From positions 1 through 39,420 of the forward strand of contig JAJZUV010000025.1 in the NCBI GenBank assembly GCA_021848345.1: a stretch of 39,420 bases of DNA, in the 5' to 3' direction. Numbering within the stretch: position 1 is the first letter of the stretch; each line of letters begins with the position of its first letter. Positions 7,473 through 16,292 of the stretch are shown piece by piece. A model generated the notes under the pieces. The model worked only from the letters and a program-made list of their open reading frames with translations, had not been told where the DNA came from and did no database searches. The position numbers and the translations under genes are program-made. Source of the stretch: Pseudomonadota bacterium (GTDB taxonomy: Bacteria > Pseudomonadota > Gammaproteobacteria > Burkholderiales > Burkholderiaceae_C).

Positions 7473-8444
7473 ATGAGCCATCCCGAAGCCGAAATCACCC
7501 TGCGCCTGGCCGCCAAGCACCTGGCCGCCGAAGACATCTGTGCCCTCGAACTGCGCCATCCCGAGGGCGCGGCGCTGCCGCCGTTCAGCGCCGGCGCGCA
7601 CATCGACCTGCACCTGGGCGAGGGCCTGGTACGCCAGTACTCGCTGGCCGGCGACCCGGCCGACACCTCGCGCTACCTGCTGGGCGTACTGCGCGAGCCT
7701 GCCTCGCGCGGCGGCTCGCTGGCGGTGCACGACAAGCTGCGCGAGGGCGATCTGCTGGGCGCCAGCCTGCCGCGCAACCATTTCCCGTTGCACGAGCAGG
7801 CGCCGCACAGCCTGCTGCTGGCCGGGGGCATCGGCGTCACGCCGCTGCTGAGCATGGCCGAGCAACTGCACCGCGAGGGACGCGGCTTCGAGCTGCATTA
7901 CTGCACGCGCTCGGCCGCGCGCACGGCCTTCGCCGAGCGCCTGCGCGATGCCGCCTGGGCCGCCAGCGCCCACCTGCACCATGACGACGGGCCCGCCGCG
8001 CAGCGTCTGGACCTGCCCGGGCTGCTGCGCGCGGCGCCGCCGGCCACGCACCTGTACGTGTGCGGCCCGCGCGGCTTCATCGACTGGGTGCTGCAAGGCG
8101 GACGCGACGCCGGCTGGGAGGACGCGCGCCTGCACCGCGAATACTTCGCGGCCGCGGCGGAGCTGCCGTCCACCGGCGGGGCCTTCGAGGTGGAACTGGC
8201 CTCCAGCGGGCGCGTGGTGCGCGTGGCGCCGGCGCAGACCATCGTGCAGGCCCTGGCCGCCGCCGGGGTCGACGTGGCCACCTCCTGCGAGCAGGGCGTG
8301 TGCGGCACCTGCCTGACCCGCGTGCTCCGCGGCACCCCCGAGCACCGCGATTCCTACCTCACCGACGAAGAGCGCGCCCGCAACGACCAGATGCTGCTGT
8401 GCTGCTCCCGCGCGCTCAGCCCGCGGCTGGTGCTGGAGCTGTAG
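7473..8444 (+). CDS. vanB: Vanillate O-demethylase reductase subunit (FMN/NAD plus 2Fe-2S)
   Basis: This 323-residue reductase passes electrons from NAD(P)H to VanA. The domains in order are a flavin domain with RQYS (residues 54-57), a nucleotide domain with GGIGVTPLL (118-126) and CGPRGF (197-202), and a C-terminal plant-type ferredoxin with cluster ligands Cys272, Cys277, Cys280 and Cys310. This order is that of the phthalate dioxygenase reductase/VanB class. It follows vanR by 16 bases on the same strand, so vanR-vanB form one transcript while vanA is divergent, an arrangement unlike the common vanAB operon. Its 3' end overlaps the convergent amidohydrolase by 29 bases. Confidence 0.91.
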   Translation: MSHPEAEITLRLAAKHLAAEDICALELRHPEGAALPPFSAGAHIDLHLGEGLVRQYSLAGDPADTSRYLLGVLREPASRGGSLAVHDKLREGDLLGASLPRNHFPLHEQAPHSLLLAGGIGVTPLLSMAEQLHREGRGFELHYCTRSAARTAFAERLRDAAWAASAHLHHDDGPAAQRLDLPGLLRAAPPATHLYVCGPRGFIDWVLQGGRDAGWEDARLHREYFAAAAELPSTGGAFEVELASSGRVVRVAPAQTIVQALAAAGVDVATSCEQGVCGTCLTRVLRGTPEHRDSYLTDEERARNDQMLLCCSRALSPRLVLEL

Positions 8445-9327
8445 ACAGGGCGCTCGCGGACTGCCCGCCCAGTCCCAGCAGGCGCATCGCGTTGGTTTTC
8501 AGGATGGGCTCGCGCACCTCGGGGCGGAAGCCCGCCTGCTCGAAGTCCTTCATCCAGCGCTCGGGGGTGATGAGTGGGAAGTCGGAGCCGAACAGCACCC
8601 GATCCTTGAGCAGGGTGTTGGCGTACTGCACCAGCTGCTGCGGGAAATAGCGCGGGCTCCAGCCCGACAGGTCCAGCCACACGTTGGGCTTGTGCATGGC
8701 CACCGACAGCGCCTCGTCCTGCCAGGGCCACGAGGGATGGGCGATGACGATCTGCATGTCGGGGAAATCGATGGCCACGTCGTCCAGGTGCATCGGGTTG
8801 GAGTACTCCAGGCGCAGCCCGCCGCCGCAGCGCATGCCGCTGCCGATGCCCGAGTGCCCGCTGTGGAAGATCGCCGGCAGCTTGTACTCGTTGATCACCT
8901 CGTAGATGGGCCAGGCCATGCGGTCGTAGGGATGGAAGCCCTGCACCGTGGGGTGGAACTTGAAGCCCTTGACCCCGTATTCCTCGATCAGGCGCCGCGC
9001 CTCGCGCGCGCCCATGCGGCCCTTGTGCGGGTCGATGCTGGCGAAGGCGATCAGGACGTCCGGGTTGTCGCGCGCGGCCGCCGCGATCTCCTCGTTGGGA
9101 ATGCGCCGGCGCCCGAGCTGGGTCTCGGCGTCCACCGTGAACATCACCAGGCCGATGCGCTTTTCCCGGTAGTAGGCCACGGTCTCCTCGATGGTCGGGC
9201 GACGCGCCGAACGGAAATACTTGTCGGCCGCGCGGTCGTACTCCTCGCCGTAGTTGTCGAAGGGGTTCCAGCAGGACACCTCGGCGTGGGTGTGCACGTC
9301 GATGGCGATCAGTTCGTCGGGGTTCAT
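8416..9327 (-). CDS. Amidohydrolase family (amidohydrolase-2/ACMSD-like) metal-dependent hydrolase or decarboxylase
   Basis: This 303-residue protein has the amidohydrolase TIM-barrel metal site: His12-x-His14 in DVHTHAE, His155/His158 in FHSGHSG, His197 in IAHPSW and Asp249 in FGSDFP. Relatives hydrolyse lactones or decarboxylate aromatic acids, including lignin-derived carboxyvanillate-type compounds. The gene is divergent from the crotonase and feruloyl-CoA synthase genes, so a step in hydroxycinnamate catabolism is likely, but the substrate is unknown. GGAGCCCC just before the ATG at 9327 supports this start over an upstream in-frame ATG. The last 15-20 residues are an Ala/Ser/Pro tail beyond the conserved core. 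Confidence 0.85.
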   Translation of the reverse strand: MNPDELIAIDVHTHAEVSCWNPFDNYGEEYDRAADKYFRSARRPTIEETVAYYREKRIGLVMFTVDAETQLGRRRIPNEEIAAAARDNPDVLIAFASIDPHKGRMGAREARRLIEEYGVKGFKFHPTVQGFHPYDRMAWPIYEVINEYKLPAIFHSGHSGIGSGMRCGGGLRLEYSNPMHLDDVAIDFPDMQIVIAHPSWPWQDEALSVAMHKPNVWLDLSGWSPRYFPQQLVQYANTLLKDRVLFGSDFPLITPERWMKDFEQAGFRPEVREPILKTNAMRLLGLGGQSASALSTAPAPAAG

Positions 9328-9408
9328 GAGGGGCTCCAGGCCGCGCGAGTCTTTGAAGGAAACGTTCAGATGTGCAAATAATAGACCGTCGGTGCTCGAC
9401 CAAGCGTC

Positions 9409-9426
9409 CACTATCTTGCGATAGTG
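9409..9426. promoter_or_regulatory. Operator-like palindrome CACTATC-TTGC-GATAGTG
   Basis: Two perfect 7-base arms (9409-9415 and 9420-9426) flank 4 bases in the divergent control region between the amidohydrolase and the crotonase/fcs operon. Size and symmetry suit a dimeric winged-helix regulator such as a MarR protein; the nearest MarR gene is at 5073-5564. The binding protein is not identifiable from sequence. Confidence 0.55.
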
Positions 9427-9499
9427 CTAGGGTTTTCCCGGGAAGGATGCGGCCAAAATAGTTACTACCATGAAGTTTTATCGAGAACCGTATCCTGCC

Positions 9500-10285
9500 A
9501 TGGCCAAGCCCGCACCCCTGCTTCACGTCTCCCACCCCGAGCCGGGGATCGCGCATGTCGAACTCGATCGGCAGGCCAAGCGCAACGCGATCAGCGACGA
9601 CCTGATCGCGGCCATCGACCAGGCCTTCGCCACGTTGACCACGGACGTGCGCGCGGTGGTGCTGTCGGCGCGCGGCGAGCATTTCTGCGCCGGCCTGGAT
9701 CTGTCCGAACTCAGCGAGCGCAGTGTCGCCGAGGGCATCCTGCACTCGCGCTCCTGGCATGCCGCCTTCGAGCGCGTGCAGTTCGGCCGCGCGCCGGTGG
9801 TCGCGGTGCTGCACGGCGCCGTGGTCGGCGGCGGGCTGGAACTGGCGGCCTCGGCGCATATTCGCGTGGCCGAGCCGAATGCCATCTTCGGGCTTCCCGA
9901 AGGCCAGCGCGGCCTGTTCGTCGGCGGAGGCGGCTCCTCGCGCATTCCCCAGCTCATCGGCCACGCGCGCATGACCGACATGATGCTCACCGGGCGCGTG
10001 CTCGACGCCGACGAGGCGCTGGCCGCGGGCCTGGTGCAGTACAAGGTGGGCAGCGGCGAGGGCCTGGACAAGGGCTTCGCCCTGGCGCGGCGCATCGCCG
10101 CCAACGCGCCGTTGTCGAACTTCGCGGTGCAGCACGCGCTGCCGCGCATCGCCGGCATGCCGCAGGCCGAAGGCCTGTTCGTGGAGTCGCTGATGGCGGC
10201 CATCGCCCAGGGCGACGACGCGGCCAAGCTGCGCCTGCAGGATTTCCTCGCCGGCCGCGCCGCCAAGGTGCGCAAGGAGCCTTGA
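9500..10285 (+). CDS. Enoyl-CoA hydratase/isomerase (crotonase) family, probable hydroxycinnamoyl-CoA hydratase/lyase
   Basis: This 261-residue crotonase has the oxyanion-hole segments GEHFCAGLDLSEL and HGAVVGGGLELA, and the FGLPEGQRGLF segment carries a glutamate at the position of the catalytic residue of hydroxycinnamoyl-CoA hydratase-lyase. It lies 2 bases upstream of the feruloyl-CoA synthase gene, which makes conversion of feruloyl-CoA to vanillin and acetyl-CoA the natural inference; the protein resembles generic crotonases more than the Pseudomonas HCHL type, so the exact chemistry is uncertain. The start at 9500 gives the usual short N-terminus; an in-frame ATG at 9470 is possible but neither has a strong Shine-Dalgarno sequence. 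Confidence 0.82.
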   Translation: MAKPAPLLHVSHPEPGIAHVELDRQAKRNAISDDLIAAIDQAFATLTTDVRAVVLSARGEHFCAGLDLSELSERSVAEGILHSRSWHAAFERVQFGRAPVVAVLHGAVVGGGLELAASAHIRVAEPNAIFGLPEGQRGLFVGGGGSSRIPQLIGHARMTDMMLTGRVLDADEALAAGLVQYKVGSGEGLDKGFALARRIAANAPLSNFAVQHALPRIAGMPQAEGLFVESLMAAIAQGDDAAKLRLQDFLAGRAAKVRKEP

Positions 10286-10287
10286 GC

Positions 10288-12177
10288 ATGGATACCGTCG
10301 CTTCTGCCTCCTCGGCCTCCCGCGCCTCGCGCCGCCGCCCGCCCGCGCGAGCCTGCAGCATCGGCGGCTGCGTGCGCACCGAGGTGCAACGCCGCGCCGA
10401 CGGCGCGATCGTGCTGCGTTCGCCGGAACCGCTGGGCGACTATCCGCGGCGCCTGACGGACCGGCTGGAACATTGGGCGCGGGAGACGCCGCAGCGCGTG
10501 TTCGCGGCACGCCGCGGACCCGACGGCGAGTGGGTGCGCGTCGACTACGCGCAGATGCTCGAGCGGGCCCGGCGCATCGCCAGCGCGCTGCTCGCACGCG
10601 GGCTCGACGCCGAGCGCCCGATCCTGGTGCTGGGGGAGAACAGCCTGGAGCAACTGCAACTGGCGCTGGGCGCGATGCTGGCCGGCATTCCCCACGCGCC
10701 GGTGTCGCCGGCCTACGCGCTGGTGTCGCGCGATTACGCCAAGCTGCGCCATGTGGTGCAGACCTTGACCCCCGGCCTGGTGTTCGCCAGCGACGCAGCC
10801 TACGAGCCGGCGCTGCGCGCGGTGATCGACCCCGACGTGGAGGTGGTGCTCGCACGCGGCCAGCTCGCCTCGCGCGCCAGCACCGGCTTCGAGCAGCTGC
10901 TGCAGGCGCAGCCGCTGGACCTGCGCCACACCCACGAGAAGGTGGGACCGGACACCATCGCCAAGTTCCTGTTCACCTCGGGCTCGACGCGCAACCCCAA
11001 GGGCGTGGTCAACACCCAGCGCATGCTGTGCGCCAACCAGCAGATGATCCTGCAGTCGATGCCTTTCCTGGGCGAACAGCCGCCCGTGCTGGTCGATTGG
11101 CTGCCGTGGAACCATACCTTCGGCGGCAACCACAACGTGGGCATCGCGCTGTACAACGGGGGCACGCTGTACATCGACGACGGCAAGCCCACGCCGCAAG
11201 GCATCGCCGAGACCCTGCGCAACCTGCGGGAGATCGCGCCCACGGTGTATTTCAACGTTCCCAAGGGCTTCGAGGAAATCGCCTCCACCATGCGCAAGGA
11301 CGCGCAACTGCGCGCTCGCCTGTTCTCGCGCGTGCAGGCCTTTTTCTTCGCCGGCGCCGGGCTGTCGCAGGCGGTGTGGGACGAACTCGACGCACTGGGC
11401 GAGGCGGAGGTGGGCGAGCGCATCTGCATGCTCACCGGCCTGGGCATGACCGAGACCGCGCCCTCGGCCATGTTCGCCCTCGGTCCCGAGGTGGAGTCCG
11501 GACATATCGGCCTGCCCGTGCCGGGTGTGGAGCTCAAGCTGGTGCCGGTGGACGGCAAGCTGGAGGTGCGCTTTCGAGGGCCCAACGTGATGCCGGGCTA
11601 CTGGCGCGCGCCCGAGCAGACCGCCGAGGCCTTCGACGAGGAAGGCTTCTACCGCACCGGGGATGCCGCGCGCTTCGTGGATCCGGAGGACCCGCAGCGC
11701 GGTCTGCGCTTCGACGGGCGCATCGCCGAGGACTTCAAGCTGTCCAGCGGGACCTTCGTGAGCTGCGGACCGCTGCGCGCGCGCATCGCCCAGCTCGGCG
11801 CGCCCTGCGTGCACGACGCGGTGCTGACCGCGCCCGACCGCGACGAACTCGGCGCGCTGATCGTGCCGCGCCTGGACGAGTGTCGCGCGCTGGCCGGCCT
11901 GCCGGGCGGCACCGGCGCGCAGCAGGTGCTGGAGCATCCGGCCGTACGCAAGTTCTTCCAGGACCTGGTGGAGGCCTTGTGGGAGCAGGGCACCGGCAGC
12001 GCCAACCGCGTGGCGCGCGCCTGCGTGCTGGCCGAGGCGCCGTCGCTGGACCGCGGCGAGATCACCGACAAGGGCTCGATCAACCAGCGCGCCGTGTTGC
12101 AGCATCGCGCGGCGCTGGTGGACGCGCTGTACCGCGGCGACGCACCGGGTCTGTTGCTGCCGCGCGCGAAGCCATGA
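10288..12177 (+). CDS. fcs: Feruloyl-CoA synthase (AMP-forming)
   Basis: This 629-residue adenylate-forming ligase activates ferulate or p-coumarate with ATP and CoA. The AMP-binding P-loop is FTSGSTRNPKGVVNT (residues 229-243), with GMTETAPSA and YRTGDAARF further on; the DGRIAEDFKLSSGTFVS stretch is characteristic of feruloyl-CoA synthases and differs from fatty acyl-CoA ligases. The C-terminal RGEITDKGSINQ holds the lysine expected in the final adenylation motif. AAGGAG 8 bases before the ATG fixes the start. The first 25 residues are Ser/Arg/Ala-rich and look non-conserved. The gene ends before a strong hairpin shared with the convergent pobR. Confidence 0.9.
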   Translation: MDTVASASSASRASRRRPPARACSIGGCVRTEVQRRADGAIVLRSPEPLGDYPRRLTDRLEHWARETPQRVFAARRGPDGEWVRVDYAQMLERARRIASALLARGLDAERPILVLGENSLEQLQLALGAMLAGIPHAPVSPAYALVSRDYAKLRHVVQTLTPGLVFASDAAYEPALRAVIDPDVEVVLARGQLASRASTGFEQLLQAQPLDLRHTHEKVGPDTIAKFLFTSGSTRNPKGVVNTQRMLCANQQMILQSMPFLGEQPPVLVDWLPWNHTFGGNHNVGIALYNGGTLYIDDGKPTPQGIAETLRNLREIAPTVYFNVPKGFEEIASTMRKDAQLRARLFSRVQAFFFAGAGLSQAVWDELDALGEAEVGERICMLTGLGMTETAPSAMFALGPEVESGHIGLPVPGVELKLVPVDGKLEVRFRGPNVMPGYWRAPEQTAEAFDEEGFYRTGDAARFVDPEDPQRGLRFDGRIAEDFKLSSGTFVSCGPLRARIAQLGAPCVHDAVLTAPDRDELGALIVPRLDECRALAGLPGGTGAQQVLEHPAVRKFFQDLVEALWEQGTGSANRVARACVLAEAPSLDRGEITDKGSINQRAVLQHRAALVDALYRGDAPGLLLPRAKP

Positions 12178-12182
12178 ACGGC

Positions 12183-12224
12183 CGGCCCCGCGCCCGCGTC
12201 TTGAAGCGGCCGGGGGCGGGGCCG
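12183..12224. terminator. Bidirectional terminator hairpin between fcs and pobR
   Basis: CGGCCCCGCGCCCG at 12183-12196 pairs with CGGGGGCGGGGCCG at 12211-12224 with a single mismatch in 14 positions, leaving a 14-base loop. It lies exactly in the 57-base gap between two convergent genes. No clear T run is present, as often in very GC-rich genomes. Confidence 0.6.
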
Positions 12225-12234
12225 ATGCGGCGCC

Positions 12235-13053
12235 TCAGACCAGCGCGCGCAGTTCGTGGGCGGCCTGCTGCAGCAGCGGCAGCAGCTCGCGCTGCATGGC
12301 TTCGGCGCTCAGGCGGCGCGGCGAACTGACCACGTTGAGCGCGGCCACCGTGGCGCCGGCCGCATTGCGCACCGGCACCGCCAACGCATGCACCCCCAGC
12401 TCGTGTTCCTCGCTGGCCAGGCACCAGTCCTGGCGGCGTACCTGCTCGATGGCCGCGCGCAGCGCGCGCGGCTCGGTGCGGGTCAGCGGGGTGAGGCGGG
12501 CGAAGCTGCGCCCCTTCATCCAGGCGGCGAATTGCGCGCGTGAAAGCGCCGCCAGCAGCACGCGCCCGGTGGACGTGGCGTGCGCCGGCAGGCGCGCGCC
12601 CAGGTGCACGCCGTAGGCGATGATGCGCTCCGCACCGGCCTCCGCGCCGGCGCGGTCGGCGCCGCTGCGCGCCACGATCACCACCTCGTCGCGGTCCAGC
12701 ACCACGCCCGAGAAGGCCTGCCGGGTCTGCAGCGCGAGCCGGTGGAGGGTGGGCTGGATGGCGCGCGGCAGCCGCGCCGAGGCCAGATAGCTGCCCGAGA
12801 AGCGCAGCACCTTGCTGGACAGCCAGAAGTAGCTGCCGTCGGTCTCCAGGTAGCCCAGGTGGGCGAGGGTCAGCAGGTGCCGGCGCGCCGCCGCCCGCGT
12901 GATGCCGGCGCGCTCGGCGGTGAGCGTGGCGTTGAGCCGCTGGCGCTCGGTGTCGAAGCTCTCCAGCACGGCCATGCCCTTGGCCATGCCTTCGATGAAG
13001 TCGGCATGGGCGATTCCGGTGTCGGCGGATGCGGTGCGAGGGCGGACAGGCAT
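12235..13053 (-). CDS. pobR: IclR-family regulator, PobR/PcaR-like
   Basis: This 272-residue protein has an IclR winged helix (residues about 20-85, with LTAERAGITRAAARRHLLTLAHLGYL) and the C-terminal GAF-like effector domain, including GVHLGARLPAHATSTGRVLLA, EHELGVHALAVPVRN and AALNVVSSPRR, which are typical of the protocatechuate/4-hydroxybenzoate branch of the family. It is divergent from pobA, the arrangement of pobR-pobA in Acinetobacter, where the regulator activates pobA in response to 4-hydroxybenzoate. A 15-bp PcaR-like box lies 46 bases upstream of its start. The symbol is assigned by context and family. Confidence 0.85.
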   Translation of the reverse strand: MPVRPRTASADTGIAHADFIEGMAKGMAVLESFDTERQRLNATLTAERAGITRAAARRHLLTLAHLGYLETDGSYFWLSSKVLRFSGSYLASARLPRAIQPTLHRLALQTRQAFSGVVLDRDEVVIVARSGADRAGAEAGAERIIAYGVHLGARLPAHATSTGRVLLAALSRAQFAAWMKGRSFARLTPLTRTEPRALRAAIEQVRRQDWCLASEEHELGVHALAVPVRNAAGATVAALNVVSSPRRLSAEAMQRELLPLLQQAAHELRALV

Positions 13054-13098
13054 GGCGGGTGCGGCCGGGACGGGGGGCGCGGACGGGATCGGATATTT

Positions 13099-13113
13099 GC
13101 GCGATCATCGCAC
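13099..13113. promoter_or_regulatory. PcaR/PobR-type operator GCGCGATCATCGCAC
   Basis: This site matches the 15-bp GTTCGATAATCGCAC element described for Pseudomonas PcaR at 12 of 15 positions. It is itself an imperfect palindrome and lies in the pobR-pobA intergenic region, closer to pobR, where it could mediate autoregulation and pobA activation. Confidence 0.72.
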
Positions 13114-13117
13114 AAAA

Positions 13118-13134
13118 TGCGCGCTCAGCGCGCA
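13118..13134. promoter_or_regulatory. Second palindrome TGCGCGC-TCA-GCGCGCA in the pobR-pobA region
   Basis: Perfect 7-base arms flank 3 bases, starting 19 bases from the first base of the PcaR-like box. IclR-family activators often bind two or three adjacent repeats, so this may be the second contact. A possible pobA -10 element, TAGAGT, is at 13176-13181, with no good -35, as expected for an activated promoter. Confidence 0.5.
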
Positions 13135-13202
13135 AAGAGCGTCGGCCGCGCCTACGAAACGAGGCCGCGCGAGCCTAGAGTTTCCACATCATCGATATGT
13201 GA

Positions 13203-14402
<1,200 letters not shown>

Positions 14403-14465
14403 GGCGCAAGGGGGCCGGACGCGCAGGGCAGGCGCGGCAGGCCCCCGCGGTGCGACAATCGGCGC

Positions 14466-14819
14466 ATGACCTGTCGATCGACCCGGATCCTGACCACGCT
14501 CGCTGGCGTGGCGCTGCTGGCGGCGCTGCTGTACACCGCCGCGCCGCCGCACGCGCGCGCCGCGCTGGGCGGGCCGCCGAATTGCCAGCGCTTCGGGCTC
14601 ATCGCGTCGACCCTGCAGGCCGATTTCCTCGCCGGGCGCAGTTTCCAGCAGGCGCAGGCCGACGGCGCGCGCCTGCTCGGCCCGGACCATCCGCGCCAGT
14701 CGCTGATCCTGCAGCGCCTGGTGCGCGCCATCTACGACAGCCCCGACTCGCGCGCCTTCAGTCCGCAGTTGCGCGCGCGCCAGGTGCAGGCGCAATGCCT
14801 GCAGGCGCAAGGGCGCTGA
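14466..14819 (+). CDS. Small secreted protein of unknown function
   Basis: This 117-residue product has a clear Sec-type signal: basic start (MTCRSTR), a hydrophobic core TLAGVALLAALLYTAA and an ARA cleavage site near residue 32. The mature part of about 85 residues contains two cysteines (in NCQRFG and near the end in AQCLQ) that could form a disulfide, and is otherwise helical, Gln/Arg/Leu-rich. I do not recognise the family. No clear Shine-Dalgarno sequence precedes the ATG. It follows pobA by 63 bases, across a possible weak hairpin (GGGGGCC at 14410-14416 with GGCCCCC at 14440-14446), and converges on the RND channel gene. Confidence 0.65.
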   Translation: MTCRSTRILTTLAGVALLAALLYTAAPPHARAALGGPPNCQRFGLIASTLQADFLAGRSFQQAQADGARLLGPDHPRQSLILQRLVRAIYDSPDSRAFSPQLRARQVQAQCLQAQGR

Positions 14820-14840
14820 GCCGGGATTCGCGCGACCGCG

Positions 14841-16292
14841 TCAGCGCCTGTCGGCAGGGGGCGCGGCCGATGTTGTGCCCGATTCCGTTCGCGGCTGCGC
14901 GCTGAACTGCGGGACCGACGCGGCAGCGGACGGCATGTCCGGGCGCGCGGTCGGCTCGTCCAGCAGGCCTTCATGCAGCAGCAGCAGCGCGTTCATGCGG
15001 GAGGCGTCGAAGCGGGCCTGCAGCGCCTGCATCCGCGTGTCCAGCGCGTTGCGTCGCGCGAGCAGCCAGTCCGCCGCGCCGGCCTCGCCGAGTTCCCAGG
15101 CGCGCTGGGTACGCTCCAGCGCGGTCTGCTGCTGCCGGGCCGCGAGCGCCAGGGCCTGCGCGGCGCGCGTTTGCGCCAGGGCCTGCGCGCGCAGGCTCTG
15201 GGCCTGTTCCAGGACCCGCATGCGAAGGTCCTGCAGGCGCCACTGCGCGGCGTCGAGTTCGGCCAGCGCGGCGCGCTCGCCGGCCGCGCGCGCCGGGCCG
15301 CCGAAGGGCACCTGCAGTTGCAGGCCGACGATGCGCTCGCGACCGCCGCGGTCCGACCCCAGATAGGCTCCCACCGTGGGCTGCGGCGTGCGTGCCGCCT
15401 GCGCCTGCCCGGCCTGTGCCTGAGCCTGGCGCACGGCGGCGCGAGCCTGCGCCAGCACCGCGCTGTGGTCCAGGATGCGCTCGCGCAACGCCTGAGCGTC
15501 GGGCGGCGCATCGCGCAGCAGCTCGGCGCTGGCCGGGTCGCCGCGCAGGCTCGCGTCGGCCGCCAGCACGGGCCAGCGCTCCTGCAGCGCGCTGCGTTGA
15601 CTGGCGGCGCGCCCCTCGGCCAGCAGCGCCGCCGCGGAGGCGCGCGCCTGCTCGGCCTGCACGAGGTCGAGTTCCAGGCGACTGGCGTCGCCCAGTCCCT
15701 GGCGCCGGCGCACCGTGTCGGCCTGGCGCTGCAGCGCCTGCGCGGAGGCGCGCGCGAGTTCGGCGTCGGCGTCGGCCAGTTGCGCATCGAACCAGGCACG
15801 CAGCACCTGATCCAGCAGATCCCGGCGCGCGCTGCGCAGCGCGTCGCGCGACTGCGCGGCCAGCGCGTCGGCCAGGTCACGGTCCGCCCGGGCCTGCGCG
15901 GGCAGGCGAATCGGTCGGTTCAGCAGCAACTGCCATTCGGCGTAGCGCCCGTTGTCCGGGGGCTCGTCGACGCGGCGCTGCTGCAGCTGGGCCTGGGCCG
16001 TGAACTCCTGCGAGCCGACGCGCAGCGCGTCGCCGCGCGCGTCCGCGGCGTCGCGCAGTGCGCGCGCCTCCGCCAGCGACGGCGCCTGCACCAGCAGTTC
16101 GTGCAACAGGTCCGCGCGCGGCAGCGTGGGCTGCATCGGGGCGGAGCCCTCGGGCACCGGGCTGGCGGGTATCGCCGCATCGGAGGCCGTGGCGGCCGCG
16201 CCGGGGCGCGGCGTGGAGGAGGGCGCGGCGGCGGCGCAAGGCAAGGCGCCCACGCAGGCGCCGACCAGCACAAGGACTTGCAGCGGGTTCAT
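14841..16292 (-). CDS. TolC-family outer-membrane channel of a heavy-metal RND efflux system (CzcC-like)
   Basis: This 483-residue protein begins with a signal peptide (MNPLQVLVLVGACVGALPCAAAA) and consists of two halves of long Ala/Gln/Arg/Leu-rich helices, the repeated architecture of TolC-type channels. It would complete a three-part efflux complex spanning both membranes. Its ATG overlaps the stop of the pump gene (ATGA), so it is translated last in the order adaptor, pump, channel. The residues between 25 and 50 form a Pro/Ala/Ser-rich linker after the signal. Metal specificity is unknown. Confidence 0.88.
   Translation of the reverse strand: MNPLQVLVLVGACVGALPCAAAAPSSTPRPGAAATASDAAIPASPVPEGSAPMQPTLPRADLLHELLVQAPSLAEARALRDAADARGDALRVGSQEFTAQAQLQQRRVDEPPDNGRYAEWQLLLNRPIRLPAQARADRDLADALAAQSRDALRSARRDLLDQVLRAWFDAQLADADAELARASAQALQRQADTVRRRQGLGDASRLELDLVQAEQARASAAALLAEGRAASQRSALQERWPVLAADASLRGDPASAELLRDAPPDAQALRERILDHSAVLAQARAAVRQAQAQAGQAQAARTPQPTVGAYLGSDRGGRERIVGLQLQVPFGGPARAAGERAALAELDAAQWRLQDLRMRVLEQAQSLRAQALAQTRAAQALALAARQQQTALERTQRAWELGEAGAADWLLARRNALDTRMQALQARFDASRMNALLLLHEGLLDEPTARPDMPSAAASVPQFSAQPRTESGTTSAAPPADRR

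Noticed and set aside
5165..7666. An 830-codon minus-strand frame spanning marR, vanA and vanR
   Set aside because: It is the shadow of three recognisable genes in other frames; no motif of its own.
9470..9499. Upstream ATG for the crotonase gene, adding 10 residues
   Set aside because: No Shine-Dalgarno sequence is visible and the extra residues do not match the crotonase N-terminus; kept as an alternative only.
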